The notes below the pieces were generated by a model that saw only the letters and a program-made list of their open reading frames with translations, made no database searches and was not told the origin of the DNA. The position numbers and the translations under genes were made by a program. From an uncultured Oscillospiraceae bacterium (GTDB lineage: Bacteria > Bacillota > Clostridia > Oscillospirales > Oscillospiraceae): 64,000 nt of DNA. Below are positions 6,636 through 14,562 of this stretch, in pieces; positions within the stretch are counted from its first letter, which is position 1; each line of letters begins with the position of its first letter. The stretch is from assembly GCA_910587645.1 (NCBI GenBank), contig CAJUNA010000044.1, positions 1 through 64,000 on the forward strand, in the 5' to 3' direction.

Positions 6636-7979
6636 TTACAGGCCTTGGGCCATCATCGCTTCCGCAATCTTCTTGAAGGCGGCGATGTCGTTCCCCGCGA
6701 TCAGGTCGTAGCCCAGGCCGTATTCCTCAGCGGCGGCAGCGGACGCATCGTAAATGCTGCTCATGATGCCCCGCAGCTTTTCGTCCACCTCTTTCCGGGA
6801 CCAGCTATAGCGGATGGCGTTCTGGGCCATTTCCAGAGCCGATACCGCTACGCCGCCGGAGCCGGAGGCTTTCGCCCCCGCCGTCAGAATCTTTGGGCTG
6901 AGCCGCAGCAGGCGCAGGGCATCCGTGGTGGCCGGCATGTTGGCCCCCTCCACGTAGTAGCGCACGTTGTTGGCAATCAGCATCACCGCATCGTCTACCG
7001 CCAGCTCGTTCTGGGTGGCGCAGGGTACGGCTATATCGCCGGGGACTTCCCAGGGGCGTTTGCCGGGGTGGAATGCTGCGCCGAAACGTTCGGCGTATGG
7101 CTCCACCCGGTCCTCGCCGCTGTAACGCATTTTTACCATGAAATCATACTTCTCCTGGGTGGCTACGCCGTCCGGGTCGTAAATATAGCCGTCCGGGCCG
7201 GAGAGGGTCACTACCTTGCCCCCCAATTCTGCCGCCTTCCGGCATACCCCCCAGCTCATGTTGCCAAAACCAGAGACGATCAGGCGCTTGCCCTCCAGGG
7301 TCTCCCCCTGGTGCTCCAGCATCCGGGCCAGGAAATAGACCGTGCCGAACCCTGCCGCCGCCTGACGGATGCGGCTACCGCCGTAAGTTAGGCCCTTGCC
7401 GGTGAGGGCGGAGCTTTCCGCGCGGCCCGTTACCTTCTTGTACGCGCCGTAGAGCCAGCCTACTTCCCGGGAACCCACCCCGATGTCGCCGGCGGGGACG
7501 TCCGTATCCGCGCCGATGTAGCGGTAGAGGGCATACATGAAGCTCTGGCAGAAGCGCATGATCTCCCGGTTGGACCGGCCCCGGGGGTCGAAGTCCGCGC
7601 CCCCCGCCGCGCCCCCGATGGGCAGGCCCGTGAGGGCGTTCTTGTAGGTCTGCTCAAACCCCAGGAACTTTACCACCGACGCAGTCACGTTGGGGTGGAA
7701 CCGCAGCCCCCCTTTGTACGGCCCGATGGCGGAGTTAAACTGCACCCGGTAGCCGTGGTTGGTGTGGGTGCAGCCCTGGTCGTCTACCCAGGGAATCAAA
7801 AAGGAGAAGGAACGCTCCGGCTCCACCATCCGGGTGATAAGATCCAGCTTTTCATACCGGGGGTCGTCTGCCGCCGGGGCGATCATTTCCAGCCAGGTGT
7901 TTACGCATTGGAGGTACTCCGGTTCGTGGGCATACTTCTTTCCCAGGTTCTCAGATACGCGGGCTATATAGTCGTTCAT
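6636..7979 (-). CDS. Glutamate dehydrogenase paralogue lacking the catalytic lysine
   Basis: This is a 447-aa protein with the full fold of hexameric glutamate dehydrogenase. The glutamate-site lysines Lys89 (GPYKGGLRF) and Lys113 (TYKNALTG) are present, as is Asp165 (VPAGDIGVG). The catalytic lysine expected at position 125 is Ala: the motif reads GGAAGGADF, while the family and the neighbouring paralogue have GG(G/A)KGG. Codon 125 (7605-7607) reads GCG. The conserved EATGYG motif is QAAAGFG (206-212). It starts 12 bases after the stop of the intact gene at 7992, so the two are cotranscribed. The frame is otherwise undamaged. It may be an inactive or regulatory subunit or an enzyme with altered chemistry. 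The numbering matches the well-studied Clostridium symbiosum enzyme. Confidence 0.85.
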   Translation of the reverse strand: MNDYIARVSENLGKKYAHEPEYLQCVNTWLEMIAPAADDPRYEKLDLITRMVEPERSFSFLIPWVDDQGCTHTNHGYRVQFNSAIGPYKGGLRFHPNVTASVVKFLGFEQTYKNALTGLPIGGAAGGADFDPRGRSNREIMRFCQSFMYALYRYIGADTDVPAGDIGVGSREVGWLYGAYKKVTGRAESSALTGKGLTYGGSRIRQAAAGFGTVYFLARMLEHQGETLEGKRLIVSGFGNMSWGVCRKAAELGGKVVTLSGPDGYIYDPDGVATQEKYDFMVKMRYSGEDRVEPYAERFGAAFHPGKRPWEVPGDIAVPCATQNELAVDDAVMLIANNVRYYVEGANMPATTDALRLLRLSPKILTAGAKASGSGGVAVSALEMAQNAIRYSWSRKEVDEKLRGIMSSIYDASAAAAEEYGLGYDLIAGNDIAAFKKIAEAMMAQGL

Positions 7980-7991
7980 GTCCGCGCCCCC

Positions 7992-9338
7992 TTATACAAT
8001 GCCGTAGGCCAGCATGGATTCACCGACCTTTAAAAATCCGGCGATGTTGGCGCCGGCCACAAGATCCCCTGCCGCGCCGTAACGGACGGCGGCGGCGGAA
8101 GCGTTGTGGTACAGGTCCTTCATGATTTTCTTGAGATGCTCGTCTACTTCCTCGAAGGTCCAATAGAAACGCATGGAGTTCTGGCTCATCTCCAGGGCGG
8201 AGGTGGCTACGCCGCCGGCGTTGGCCGCCTTGGCGGGGGCGAACAGTACGCCAGCCCCTTGCAGCGCGTCCACCGCATCCGGCGTGCAGGGCATGTTGGC
8301 GCCCTCCGCTACAGCGAAACAGCCATTGGCAATCAGGGCCTTGGCGGAAGTTAAATCCAGTTCATTCTGGGTAGCGCAGGGGAGGGCGATGCCGCAGGGA
8401 ATCTGCCACACGCCGGCACAGCCGGCGTGGTATTCCGCGCCGGGGCGTTCCTCCGCGTAGGCGGCAATGCGCTTGCGCTCCACTTCCTTCAGCCGCTTCA
8501 TCAGGGGCAGGTCTATGCCGTCCTTATCGTACACATAGCCGCTGGAGTCGGACATGGCTACGACCTTGGCCCCGGACTGGGCAGCCTTCTCGCAGGCGTA
8601 CAGGGCCACGTTGCCGGAGCCGGAAATAACGACTGTGGCCCCGTCAAAGCTTCTGCCCGCGTCCCGGAGCATACAGTCGGTGAAATAACACAGGCCGTAG
8701 CCCGTGGCCTCCGTCCGGGCCAGGGAGCCGCCGTAACTCAGGCCCTTGCCGGTGAGTACGCCGGTGAACTCGTTGCGCAGGCGCTTGTACTGGCCGAATA
8801 GATAGCCGATCTCACGGCTCCCTACCCCGATGTCCCCGGCGGGGACGTCCGTGTCCGGGCCGATATACTTGAACAGCTCCGTCATGAAGCTCTGGCAGAA
8901 ACGCATGACCTCCAGGTCCGTCTTCCCCTTAGGGTCAAAGTCTGCCCCGCCTTTGCCGCCGCCGATGGGCAGGCCTGTAAGGCTGTTTTTGAAAATCTGC
9001 TCAAAGCCCAAAAACTTGATGATGCCTTCGTATACCGAGGGGTGGAACCGCAGCCCCCCCTTGTACGGCCCAATAGCGGAATTGAACTGAACCCGGAAGC
9101 CCCGGTTGACGTGGACCACCCCCTGTTCATCCTCCCAGGGAACCCGGAACTTGATGATCCGCTCAGGCTCCACCAAGCAGTCCATGACGCCTTCCTGGAT
9201 AAACTCCGGCCGGTCCTCCACCACCGGGACCAGGCTGGCCAATACCTCGCGCACGGCTTGATGAAACTCCGGCTCCGCCGGGTTTCTTGCCATGACGCGG
9301 TCCATCAGGCTGTTGAGATACGCATTTTGAATGCTCAT
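7992..9338 (-). CDS. gdhA: Glutamate dehydrogenase (hexameric, class I)
   Basis: This enzyme interconverts glutamate and 2-oxoglutarate plus ammonia with NAD(P). The 448-aa protein has all hallmarks: GPYKGGLRFHP (substrate lysine), IFKNSLTGLPIGGGKGGADF with the catalytic Lys129, DVPAGDIGVGSREIGY, the EATGYG motif, and a Rossmann domain with GSGNVALYACEKA. It is the first gene of a two-gene operon, followed by the lysine-less paralogue. The start ATG has GGAGGTAAAC just upstream. The promoter is at 9406-9435. In an organism that ferments histidine to glutamate this enzyme would oxidise the glutamate; whether NAD or NADP is used I cannot say. Confidence 0.95.
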   Translation of the reverse strand: MSIQNAYLNSLMDRVMARNPAEPEFHQAVREVLASLVPVVEDRPEFIQEGVMDCLVEPERIIKFRVPWEDEQGVVHVNRGFRVQFNSAIGPYKGGLRFHPSVYEGIIKFLGFEQIFKNSLTGLPIGGGKGGADFDPKGKTDLEVMRFCQSFMTELFKYIGPDTDVPAGDIGVGSREIGYLFGQYKRLRNEFTGVLTGKGLSYGGSLARTEATGYGLCYFTDCMLRDAGRSFDGATVVISGSGNVALYACEKAAQSGAKVVAMSDSSGYVYDKDGIDLPLMKRLKEVERKRIAAYAEERPGAEYHAGCAGVWQIPCGIALPCATQNELDLTSAKALIANGCFAVAEGANMPCTPDAVDALQGAGVLFAPAKAANAGGVATSALEMSQNSMRFYWTFEEVDEHLKKIMKDLYHNASAAAVRYGAAGDLVAGANIAGFLKVGESMLAYGIV

Positions 9339-9405
9339 GCTTGTTTACCTCCAAACGATATTCCAGAGGAGAGAATTGTCCTCACTGGCCGCTTTAATAG
9401 ATTAA

Positions 9406-9435
9406 ATCGTAACACAGATTTTTTCCCTCCGTCAA
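9406..9435 (-). promoter_or_regulatory. Promoter of the glutamate dehydrogenase operon
   Basis: On the minus strand TTGACG (9430-9435), 18 bp, TACGAT (9406-9411). It lies about 65 bp ahead of gdhA. Confidence 0.65.
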
Positions 9436-9550
9436 CGGTTTTTTCCCCAGTTTGCTCAATTTTGTCTGCATAGACAAAACATTTGTCTTTCTAGCGTGCT
9501 CTTTTGGTAGATTCTTGCCTGAAATTTCCAGACGGTTCACAAAAACGGCA

Positions 9551-9579
9551 TTGTCATCCCCCTTCGTATGTGTTATACT
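9551..9579 (+). promoter_or_regulatory. Promoter of purA
   Basis: TTGTCA (9551-9556), 17 bp, TATACT (9574-9579), about 60 bp ahead of the purA start. Confidence 0.8.
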
Positions 9580-9640
9580 ACCCTTTGGTGTGCAAAAAAA
9601 CCGCACACTTGCATTCGAATGATATTTGGGGGACAAACAA

Positions 9641-10912
9641 ATGCTGACAGCAATCGTGGGCATCAACTGGGGCGACGAGGGCAAGGGCCGGATGGTAGAC
9701 TTGCTCAGTGAACGCTATCATGTGGTAGTCCGCTACCAGGGCGGCAATAACGCCGGCCATACAGTGGTGAACGACCGGGGTAAATTTATTTTGAACTTAA
9801 TGCCCTCGGGCATCCTCCGCCAGGGGACGGTAAATGTGCTTGGCCCTGGCATGGTGGTGGACGTGGAGCACCTGTGCGGCGAGGTCCAAAGGCTCCGGGA
9901 GGGCGGCATCGAGGTGACGCCGGACAATCTTAAAATCAGCGACAAGGCCACCATCTGCATGCCGTACCACAAGCTGCTGGACGGCCTGGAGGAGGACCGG
10001 CTGGCGGGGAAAAAGTTTGGCTCTACCCGCCGGGGCATCGCCCCCGTTTACGCGGATAAATATATGAAGAAAACCCTGCGCATGGGGGATTTGCTGGACT
10101 TGGAGTCCCATCGGGAGCATCTGGCGGATATCGTGGAGTGGAAAAACCTGACGGTGGAAAAGGGCTACGGACACGAGCCTGTCCAGGTGGAGGAAATGAT
10201 GGACTGGCTGCGGGCCTACGGCCTGCCCTGGAAGGATTTTATCTGCGATACCACCTTGTACCTCAACGGCGCCATTGCGGAGGGGAAGGACGTGCTCTTC
10301 GAGGCCCAGCTAGGGGCGCTGCGGGATATTGACTTTGGTATTTTCCCCTACACATCCAGTTCTTCCTCCATCGCAGCTTACGCCCCTGTGGGCGCGGGGA
10401 TTCCCGGGCATAAGCTGGACGGCTCCATCGGGATCATGAAGGCTTACGCAAGCTGCGTGGGCGAGGGTCCGTTTACCTGCGAGTTCTTCGGCGAGGAAGC
10501 CCATGCCCTCCGGGAAGCCGGTGGGGAATACGGCGCGGCGACGGGCCGCCCCCGCCGGGTAGGCGGCTTCGATGTGGTGGCCAGCCGGTACGGCGTAATG
10601 ATGCAGGGCGCGACGGAGCTTGCGCTGACAAAGCTGGACGTGCTCTCCGGTATGGAGAAGGTGCCGGTGTGCGTGGCCTATGAGGTGGACGGAGAGCGGG
10701 TGGAGGACTTCCCTACCGGCGGACGGCTGGAACGGGCAAAGCCCGTTTACGAGTACTTCCCCGGGTTCGGGGATGTGTCCATGTGCCGGAAGAAGGAGGA
10801 TCTGCCCCAGGCGGCCCTGGCCTATATCGAGTATCTGGAAAAGGCGGTCCGCTGCCCCATTAAGTATGTCTCCGTGGGCGCGGAGCGGGACGCTTATATT
10901 GAGATGTTTTGA
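9641..10912 (+). CDS. purA: Adenylosuccinate synthase
   Basis: PurA makes adenylosuccinate from IMP, aspartate and GTP, the first step from IMP to AMP. The 423-aa protein opens with the GTP-binding GINWGDEGKGRMVD (residues 7-20), then NNAGHTVV, and has the IMP-loop GSTRRGIAP and the C-terminal ATGRPRRVGGFD motif. I chose the ATG at 9641 rather than an in-frame TTG at 9626, because GGGGGAC at 9628-9634 is its ribosome site and the protein then starts as in other PurA. It is a single-gene unit with promoter (9551-9579) and terminator (10915-10948). Confidence 0.95.
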   Translation: MLTAIVGINWGDEGKGRMVDLLSERYHVVVRYQGGNNAGHTVVNDRGKFILNLMPSGILRQGTVNVLGPGMVVDVEHLCGEVQRLREGGIEVTPDNLKISDKATICMPYHKLLDGLEEDRLAGKKFGSTRRGIAPVYADKYMKKTLRMGDLLDLESHREHLADIVEWKNLTVEKGYGHEPVQVEEMMDWLRAYGLPWKDFICDTTLYLNGAIAEGKDVLFEAQLGALRDIDFGIFPYTSSSSSIAAYAPVGAGIPGHKLDGSIGIMKAYASCVGEGPFTCEFFGEEAHALREAGGEYGAATGRPRRVGGFDVVASRYGVMMQGATELALTKLDVLSGMEKVPVCVAYEVDGERVEDFPTGGRLERAKPVYEYFPGFGDVSMCRKKEDLPQAALAYIEYLEKAVRCPIKYVSVGAERDAYIEMF

Positions 10913-10914
10913 GC

Positions 10915-10948
10915 AAAGCTCCCCCAAACAGATGTATGGGGGAGCTTT
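10915..10948 (+). terminator. Terminator of purA
   Basis: An 11-bp stem (AAAGCTCCCCC at 10915-10925 and GGGGGAGCTTT at 10938-10948) runs into a T-run. Confidence 0.85.
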
Positions 10949-11010
10949 TTGATGGGGATGGACGCCCCGCACCTGCCCACCGAAACCTTGGCAATTTCAC
11001 AAATCACAGC

Positions 11011-11039
11011 TTGAAGCTGAAAATTGGCTATGCTACAAT
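11011..11039 (+). promoter_or_regulatory. Promoter of the YdcF-like gene
   Basis: TTGAAG (11011-11016), 17 bp, TACAAT (11034-11039). Confidence 0.6.
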
Positions 11040-11116
11040 CAGAGCAGCCAGTCGAGATTTGTGAGCGAGTCAAATTCCAGAATGGATTTCCAGGCGGTAT
11101 GAAGCGGAGGTAAAAT

Positions 11117-11722
11117 ATGTGGGTATCAAAGATAACAAAAGAAGCTCTAACGAATGATGTGATAGACCGTCTTTTATTTGAAGGATTGAATGACAATGGA
11201 GCGAGCGTTGACTGTATTATTGTTTTGGGCAGTATGAAAGCAGCAAAATATAGAGTTCCCGCAGCGGCTAAGGCGTTTTTTTCAGGAAGGTCTGAAAAGA
11301 TAATGCTGTGTGGAGGAAAAATGAGAAATTTTTCAAACGAAAGTATGGCAGAAGCTGATAATATGTATATAAAAGCCTTAGAATTAGGAGTTCCAGAAGC
11401 AAGCATTATTATTGAGAAAAATTCTCAAAATACTATTGAAAACATCTTATATTCCCTTTTAGAATTGCAGCGTTCAATGTGGCTTAATAAAGTAAAAAGT
11501 GTATTATTGGTGACAACAACATATCATATGCGCCGAAGTTTACATATTGCAAACTATCTTTTCCCCTCTCATATAAGTGTATATCCTTGTCCGGCAGATG
11601 ACACAACAACGAAACGGGATAATTGGATGAATACACCCGAAGGAATCAGCAGGATAAAGGAGGAGGCATTGCGCCTTGTAAAATGTGTTAATAACGGAGT
11701 AATCCCTGATTTCGAAATATAA
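11117..11722 (+). CDS. YdcF-like (DUF218) family protein
   Basis: This is a 201-aa protein with the DUF218/YdcF pattern: a strand VDCIIVLGS (about 31-39), the segment KIMLCGG, EADNMYIKALELGVP, IIEKNSQNTIENI with the family's Asn-Thr-x-Glu-Asn, then VLLVTTTYHMRRS and a C-terminal EALRLVK. It lacks the N-terminal membrane helices of SanA or long YdcF forms, so it is probably cytoplasmic. Function in the family is poorly known; DUF218 proteins have been linked to envelope processes and S-adenosylmethionine binding. The gene is much more AT-rich than its neighbours and stands alone between purA and selD, which suggests acquisition by transfer. Confidence 0.75.
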   Translation: MWVSKITKEALTNDVIDRLLFEGLNDNGASVDCIIVLGSMKAAKYRVPAAAKAFFSGRSEKIMLCGGKMRNFSNESMAEADNMYIKALELGVPEASIIIEKNSQNTIENILYSLLELQRSMWLNKVKSVLLVTTTYHMRRSLHIANYLFPSHISVYPCPADDTTTKRDNWMNTPEGISRIKEEALRLVKCVNNGVIPDFEI

Positions 11723-11818
11723 AAGATGATATCAATTCTGGTTTACTGGGCAGTCATTTTACTGGATGAGAAAATGAATAGACGTTTATCAACACAGCAG
11801 GTAAACGGGACAAAAATT

Positions 11819-11849
11819 TTGCAGGGACGGGGAATGGCCGTCCCTGCAA
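11819..11849. terminator. Bidirectional terminator between the YdcF-like gene and selD
   Basis: A 12-bp stem TTGCAGGGACGG (11819-11830) / CCGTCCCTGCAA (11838-11849) has T-runs on both strands (GTTTTT on plus, AATTTTT on minus). It serves converging transcripts. Confidence 0.85.
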
Positions 11850-11868
11850 GTTTTTATAAATAGTAACC

Positions 11869-12906
11869 TTACCGAAGCAAAATCCTTGCGCCGCCTTGGT
11901 TGGAGCGGATCTCTCCGATCCGCTGGGCGCTGGGCACACACTCCTTTATTTCCGCAAAAAGCGCATCCGCGTCTTCAGGATGTACCGCCGCCAGAAGCCC
12001 TCCGGCGGTCTGGGGGTCAAAGAGCACGTCCTGTTTATACAGCGGCGTATCGCCCATGTCCACAGAGGACTCCGCAAAGGTCCGGTTGCGGTACATCCCC
12101 TCAGGCAGGACGCCTATTTTTGCCATCTCCAGCGCCTCCGGGATCAGGTCGATCTGGTCTACATGGAGCACGGCCTGCACATCGCTGCCCTGGGCCATTT
12201 CCAGCAGGTGGCCCAGCAGGGAGAAGCCCGTAACATCCGTGCAGGCATGAACCCGGTATTTCACCAGGACGTCACGCGCGCTTTTGTTCAGGGTGGTCAT
12301 CAGCCGGTATGCCAGTTCCATCCCCTCCTGGGAAGCCAGCCCGCCCTTAAACGCGGTTGTGAGGACACCGATGCCCAGGGGCTTGGTCAGAATCAACACA
12401 TCGCCTTCCCTGGCCCCACTGTTGGTCAGGATATGATCCGGATGGACAAAGCCGGTCACCGCCAGGCCGTATTTGGGTTCGCTGTCAAAAATGCTGTGGC
12501 CGCCGGTGATCAGGCAGCCTGCTTCATATACCTTGTCGTAGCCGCCCCGCAGCATTTGATGGACAGCCTCCGAGGGCATGTCCTTGGGGACGCACATCAG
12601 ATTCAGCGCCAGCTTCGGCTCGCCGCCCATGGCGTAGACATCGCTGAGGGCGTTGGTAGCGGCGATCTGGCCGAACAGGTAAGGGTCATCGGCAATGGGC
12701 GGGAAGAAGTCCACCGTCTGCACAAGAGCCAGCTCGTCAGAGATTTTGTAGACCGAGGCGTCATCACTCTTGTCAAACCCTACCAGCAGGTTGGGGTCGC
12801 TGTGAACCTGGATGCCCTCCAAAAGCTGGGCCAGCACCCCAGCCCCCACCTTGGCGCCGCAGCCGGCACAGTTGGCAAGTTTTGTCAGCTTCACTTCGTT
12901 TTCCAT
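11869..12906 (-). CDS. selD: Selenide, water dikinase (selenophosphate synthetase)
   Basis: SelD makes selenophosphate from selenide and ATP, the selenium donor for selenocysteine. The 345-aa protein starts at ATG 12906, after AAAGGAGG at suitable spacing. The active-site region reads NCAGCGAKVG: Cys16 and Lys19 correspond to the essential Cys17 and Lys20 of the E. coli enzyme, so this form uses Cys rather than Sec. GHSIFDSEPKYGLAVTG and FDPQTAGGLLA are typical. It is divergent from selA-selB, and the two share a 276-bp region with a promoter for each. Confidence 0.95.
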   Translation of the reverse strand: MENEVKLTKLANCAGCGAKVGAGVLAQLLEGIQVHSDPNLLVGFDKSDDASVYKISDELALVQTVDFFPPIADDPYLFGQIAATNALSDVYAMGGEPKLALNLMCVPKDMPSEAVHQMLRGGYDKVYEAGCLITGGHSIFDSEPKYGLAVTGFVHPDHILTNSGAREGDVLILTKPLGIGVLTTAFKGGLASQEGMELAYRLMTTLNKSARDVLVKYRVHACTDVTGFSLLGHLLEMAQGSDVQAVLHVDQIDLIPEALEMAKIGVLPEGMYRNRTFAESSVDMGDTPLYKQDVLFDPQTAGGLLAAVHPEDADALFAEIKECVPSAQRIGEIRSNQGGARILLR

Positions 12907-12951
12907 ATCGTTCCTCCTTTTGGGATAGCTTCCATCAAAATATACGCTTTC

Positions 12952-12980
12952 ATTATAACAGATATTTTCCCCGCTGTCAG
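12952..12980 (-). promoter_or_regulatory. Promoter of selD
   Basis: On the minus strand CTGACA (12975-12980), 17 bp, TATAAT (12952-12957). Confidence 0.75.
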
Positions 12981-13069
12981 CAATTATCGCATTTTCTTTC
13001 CTATAATTTGCGAAACACCGGAACACCTTCCCCGTGCCGCCGCCCGTCCGGAAAATCCCCTCCCGAAAC

Positions 13070-13098
13070 TTGACAACCAGATAGCGTCATGGTAACAT
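13070..13098 (+). promoter_or_regulatory. Promoter of selA-selB
   Basis: TTGACA (13070-13075), 17 bp, TAACAT (13093-13098), about 85 bp ahead of selA. Confidence 0.75.
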
Positions 13099-13182
13099 AT
13101 TTTGTAAAATGAACAATAAATAATGGGACCTGACGCCTTTTCCGCCATAGGGCGGCGGTCTTGAAATTGGGAGTGTGACTGC

Positions 13183-14562
13183 ATGGAAAAACAAAACATC
13201 CTGCGCAATATCCCCAAGGTGGACGAGCTGCTGAACCATCCTGCGCTTTTGGCGCTGGATCTTCCCGCTGGGAACATCCGCGCCGCTGTGCGGGAGGAGC
13301 TGGAGACACTGCGCGGCCAAGTCCTCTCCGGCGCGTTGGATGTGCTCCCGGACAAGGCGTCCATTGCCGCGGCGGCTGGGGAGAGGGCCAAACGGGAGGC
13401 GCTGCCCTCCCTCCGCCCAGTCATCAACGGCACTGGCGTGGTGCTGCATACCAATTTAGGCAGGGCATGCCTGTCCCGGCGGGCGGTGGAAGCCGTGGCC
13501 GCTGTGGCAGGCGGATATTCCACCTTGGAATACGATGTGGAGCAGGGCTGCCGGGGCTCCCGGCACGGCCATATTGAGGAGCTGCTCACCCAGGCCACGG
13601 GGGCGGAAGCGGCCATGGCCGTCAACAACAACGCCGCCGCCGTGCTGCTGATCCTCAGCGCCATCGGCAAGGGGGGCGAGGTAGCCGCATCCCGGGGGGA
13701 AATGGTGGAGATCGGCGGCTCCTTCCGCATTCCGGATATCATGACCCAGTGCGGCTGTGCCCTGCGGGAGGTGGGGACCACCAACAAAACCCATCTGTAC
13801 GACTACGAAAACGCTATCGGCCCGGAAACCAAGGCCCTGCTGCGGGTCCATACCAGCAACTACCGCATTGTAGGATTTTCCGAGCGGCCCGCCCTGGCGG
13901 AGCTGGTAGAGCTGGGGCATAAGCACGGCCTGCCGGTGATTGAGGATCTGGGCAGCGGCTCCTTGGCGGATTTAAACGCTTTTGGCATCCATGACGAGCC
14001 TACCGTGCAGCAGAGCGTGAAGGCCGGTGTGGATCTAATTTCCTTCAGCGGGGACAAGCTGCTGGGCGGCCCCCAGGCTGGACTGATCCTGGGGAAAAAA
14101 GCTTACATCGGCCAATTGAAAAGGCACCCGCTGGCCCGGGCGGTGCGGGTGGATAAAATGACTATCGCCGCCTTACGGGAAACCTTGTACGCCTACCTGG
14201 ATCCAGCCCGTGCCCGTGAGGAGATTCCGGTGCTGTCCATGCTTGGCGAACCGCCGCACATGCTCCACAGCAAGGCGGCGCTGCTGTGCCAGCGGCTCAT
14301 GGGCCAGGGCTGCGCCGCCCGGGTGGTGGAAACGGAAAGCCAGGTGGGCGGCGGAAGCTGTCCGGCCCAGGCGCTCCCGTCCTGGGCGGTGGCCGTGGAT
14401 CCGGGGAAGCTGACGGTGGATGGTTTGGAAACCGCCCTGCGGCGGCGTGAGCGTCCCATCATCGGCCGCATCAGCCAGGGGCAGTATCTGCTGGATGTGC
14501 GTACGCTGTGGGACGAGGATTTCGCGGACATCGAGACAGCGGTAAAGGAGGTGCTCCAGTGA
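13183..14562 (+). CDS. selA: L-seryl-tRNA(Sec) selenium transferase
   Basis: SelA is a PLP enzyme that converts Ser-tRNA(Sec) to Sec-tRNA(Sec) with selenophosphate. The 459-aa protein has the usual length. Motifs include the N-terminal helical tRNA-binding region, LRPVINGTGVVLHTNLGRA (about 69-87), the substrate segment HIEELLTQATGAEAAM, and the PLP lysine Lys292 in SGDKLLGGPQAG. The stop overlaps the GTG start of selB. With selD, selB and tRNA-Sec it completes the bacterial selenocysteine pathway. Confidence 0.96.
   Translation: MEKQNILRNIPKVDELLNHPALLALDLPAGNIRAAVREELETLRGQVLSGALDVLPDKASIAAAAGERAKREALPSLRPVINGTGVVLHTNLGRACLSRRAVEAVAAVAGGYSTLEYDVEQGCRGSRHGHIEELLTQATGAEAAMAVNNNAAAVLLILSAIGKGGEVAASRGEMVEIGGSFRIPDIMTQCGCALREVGTTNKTHLYDYENAIGPETKALLRVHTSNYRIVGFSERPALAELVELGHKHGLPVIEDLGSGSLADLNAFGIHDEPTVQQSVKAGVDLISFSGDKLLGGPQAGLILGKKAYIGQLKRHPLARAVRVDKMTIAALRETLYAYLDPARAREEIPVLSMLGEPPHMLHSKAALLCQRLMGQGCAARVVETESQVGGGSCPAQALPSWAVAVDPGKLTVDGLETALRRRERPIIGRISQGQYLLDVRTLWDEDFADIETAVKEVLQ

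Noticed and set aside
6636..7979. Second glutamate dehydrogenase as a decayed pseudogene
   Set aside because: The frame is full length, without stops or frameshifts, keeps most substrate residues and is coupled to the active gene. Loss of function at one site is better reported as a possible pseudoenzyme.
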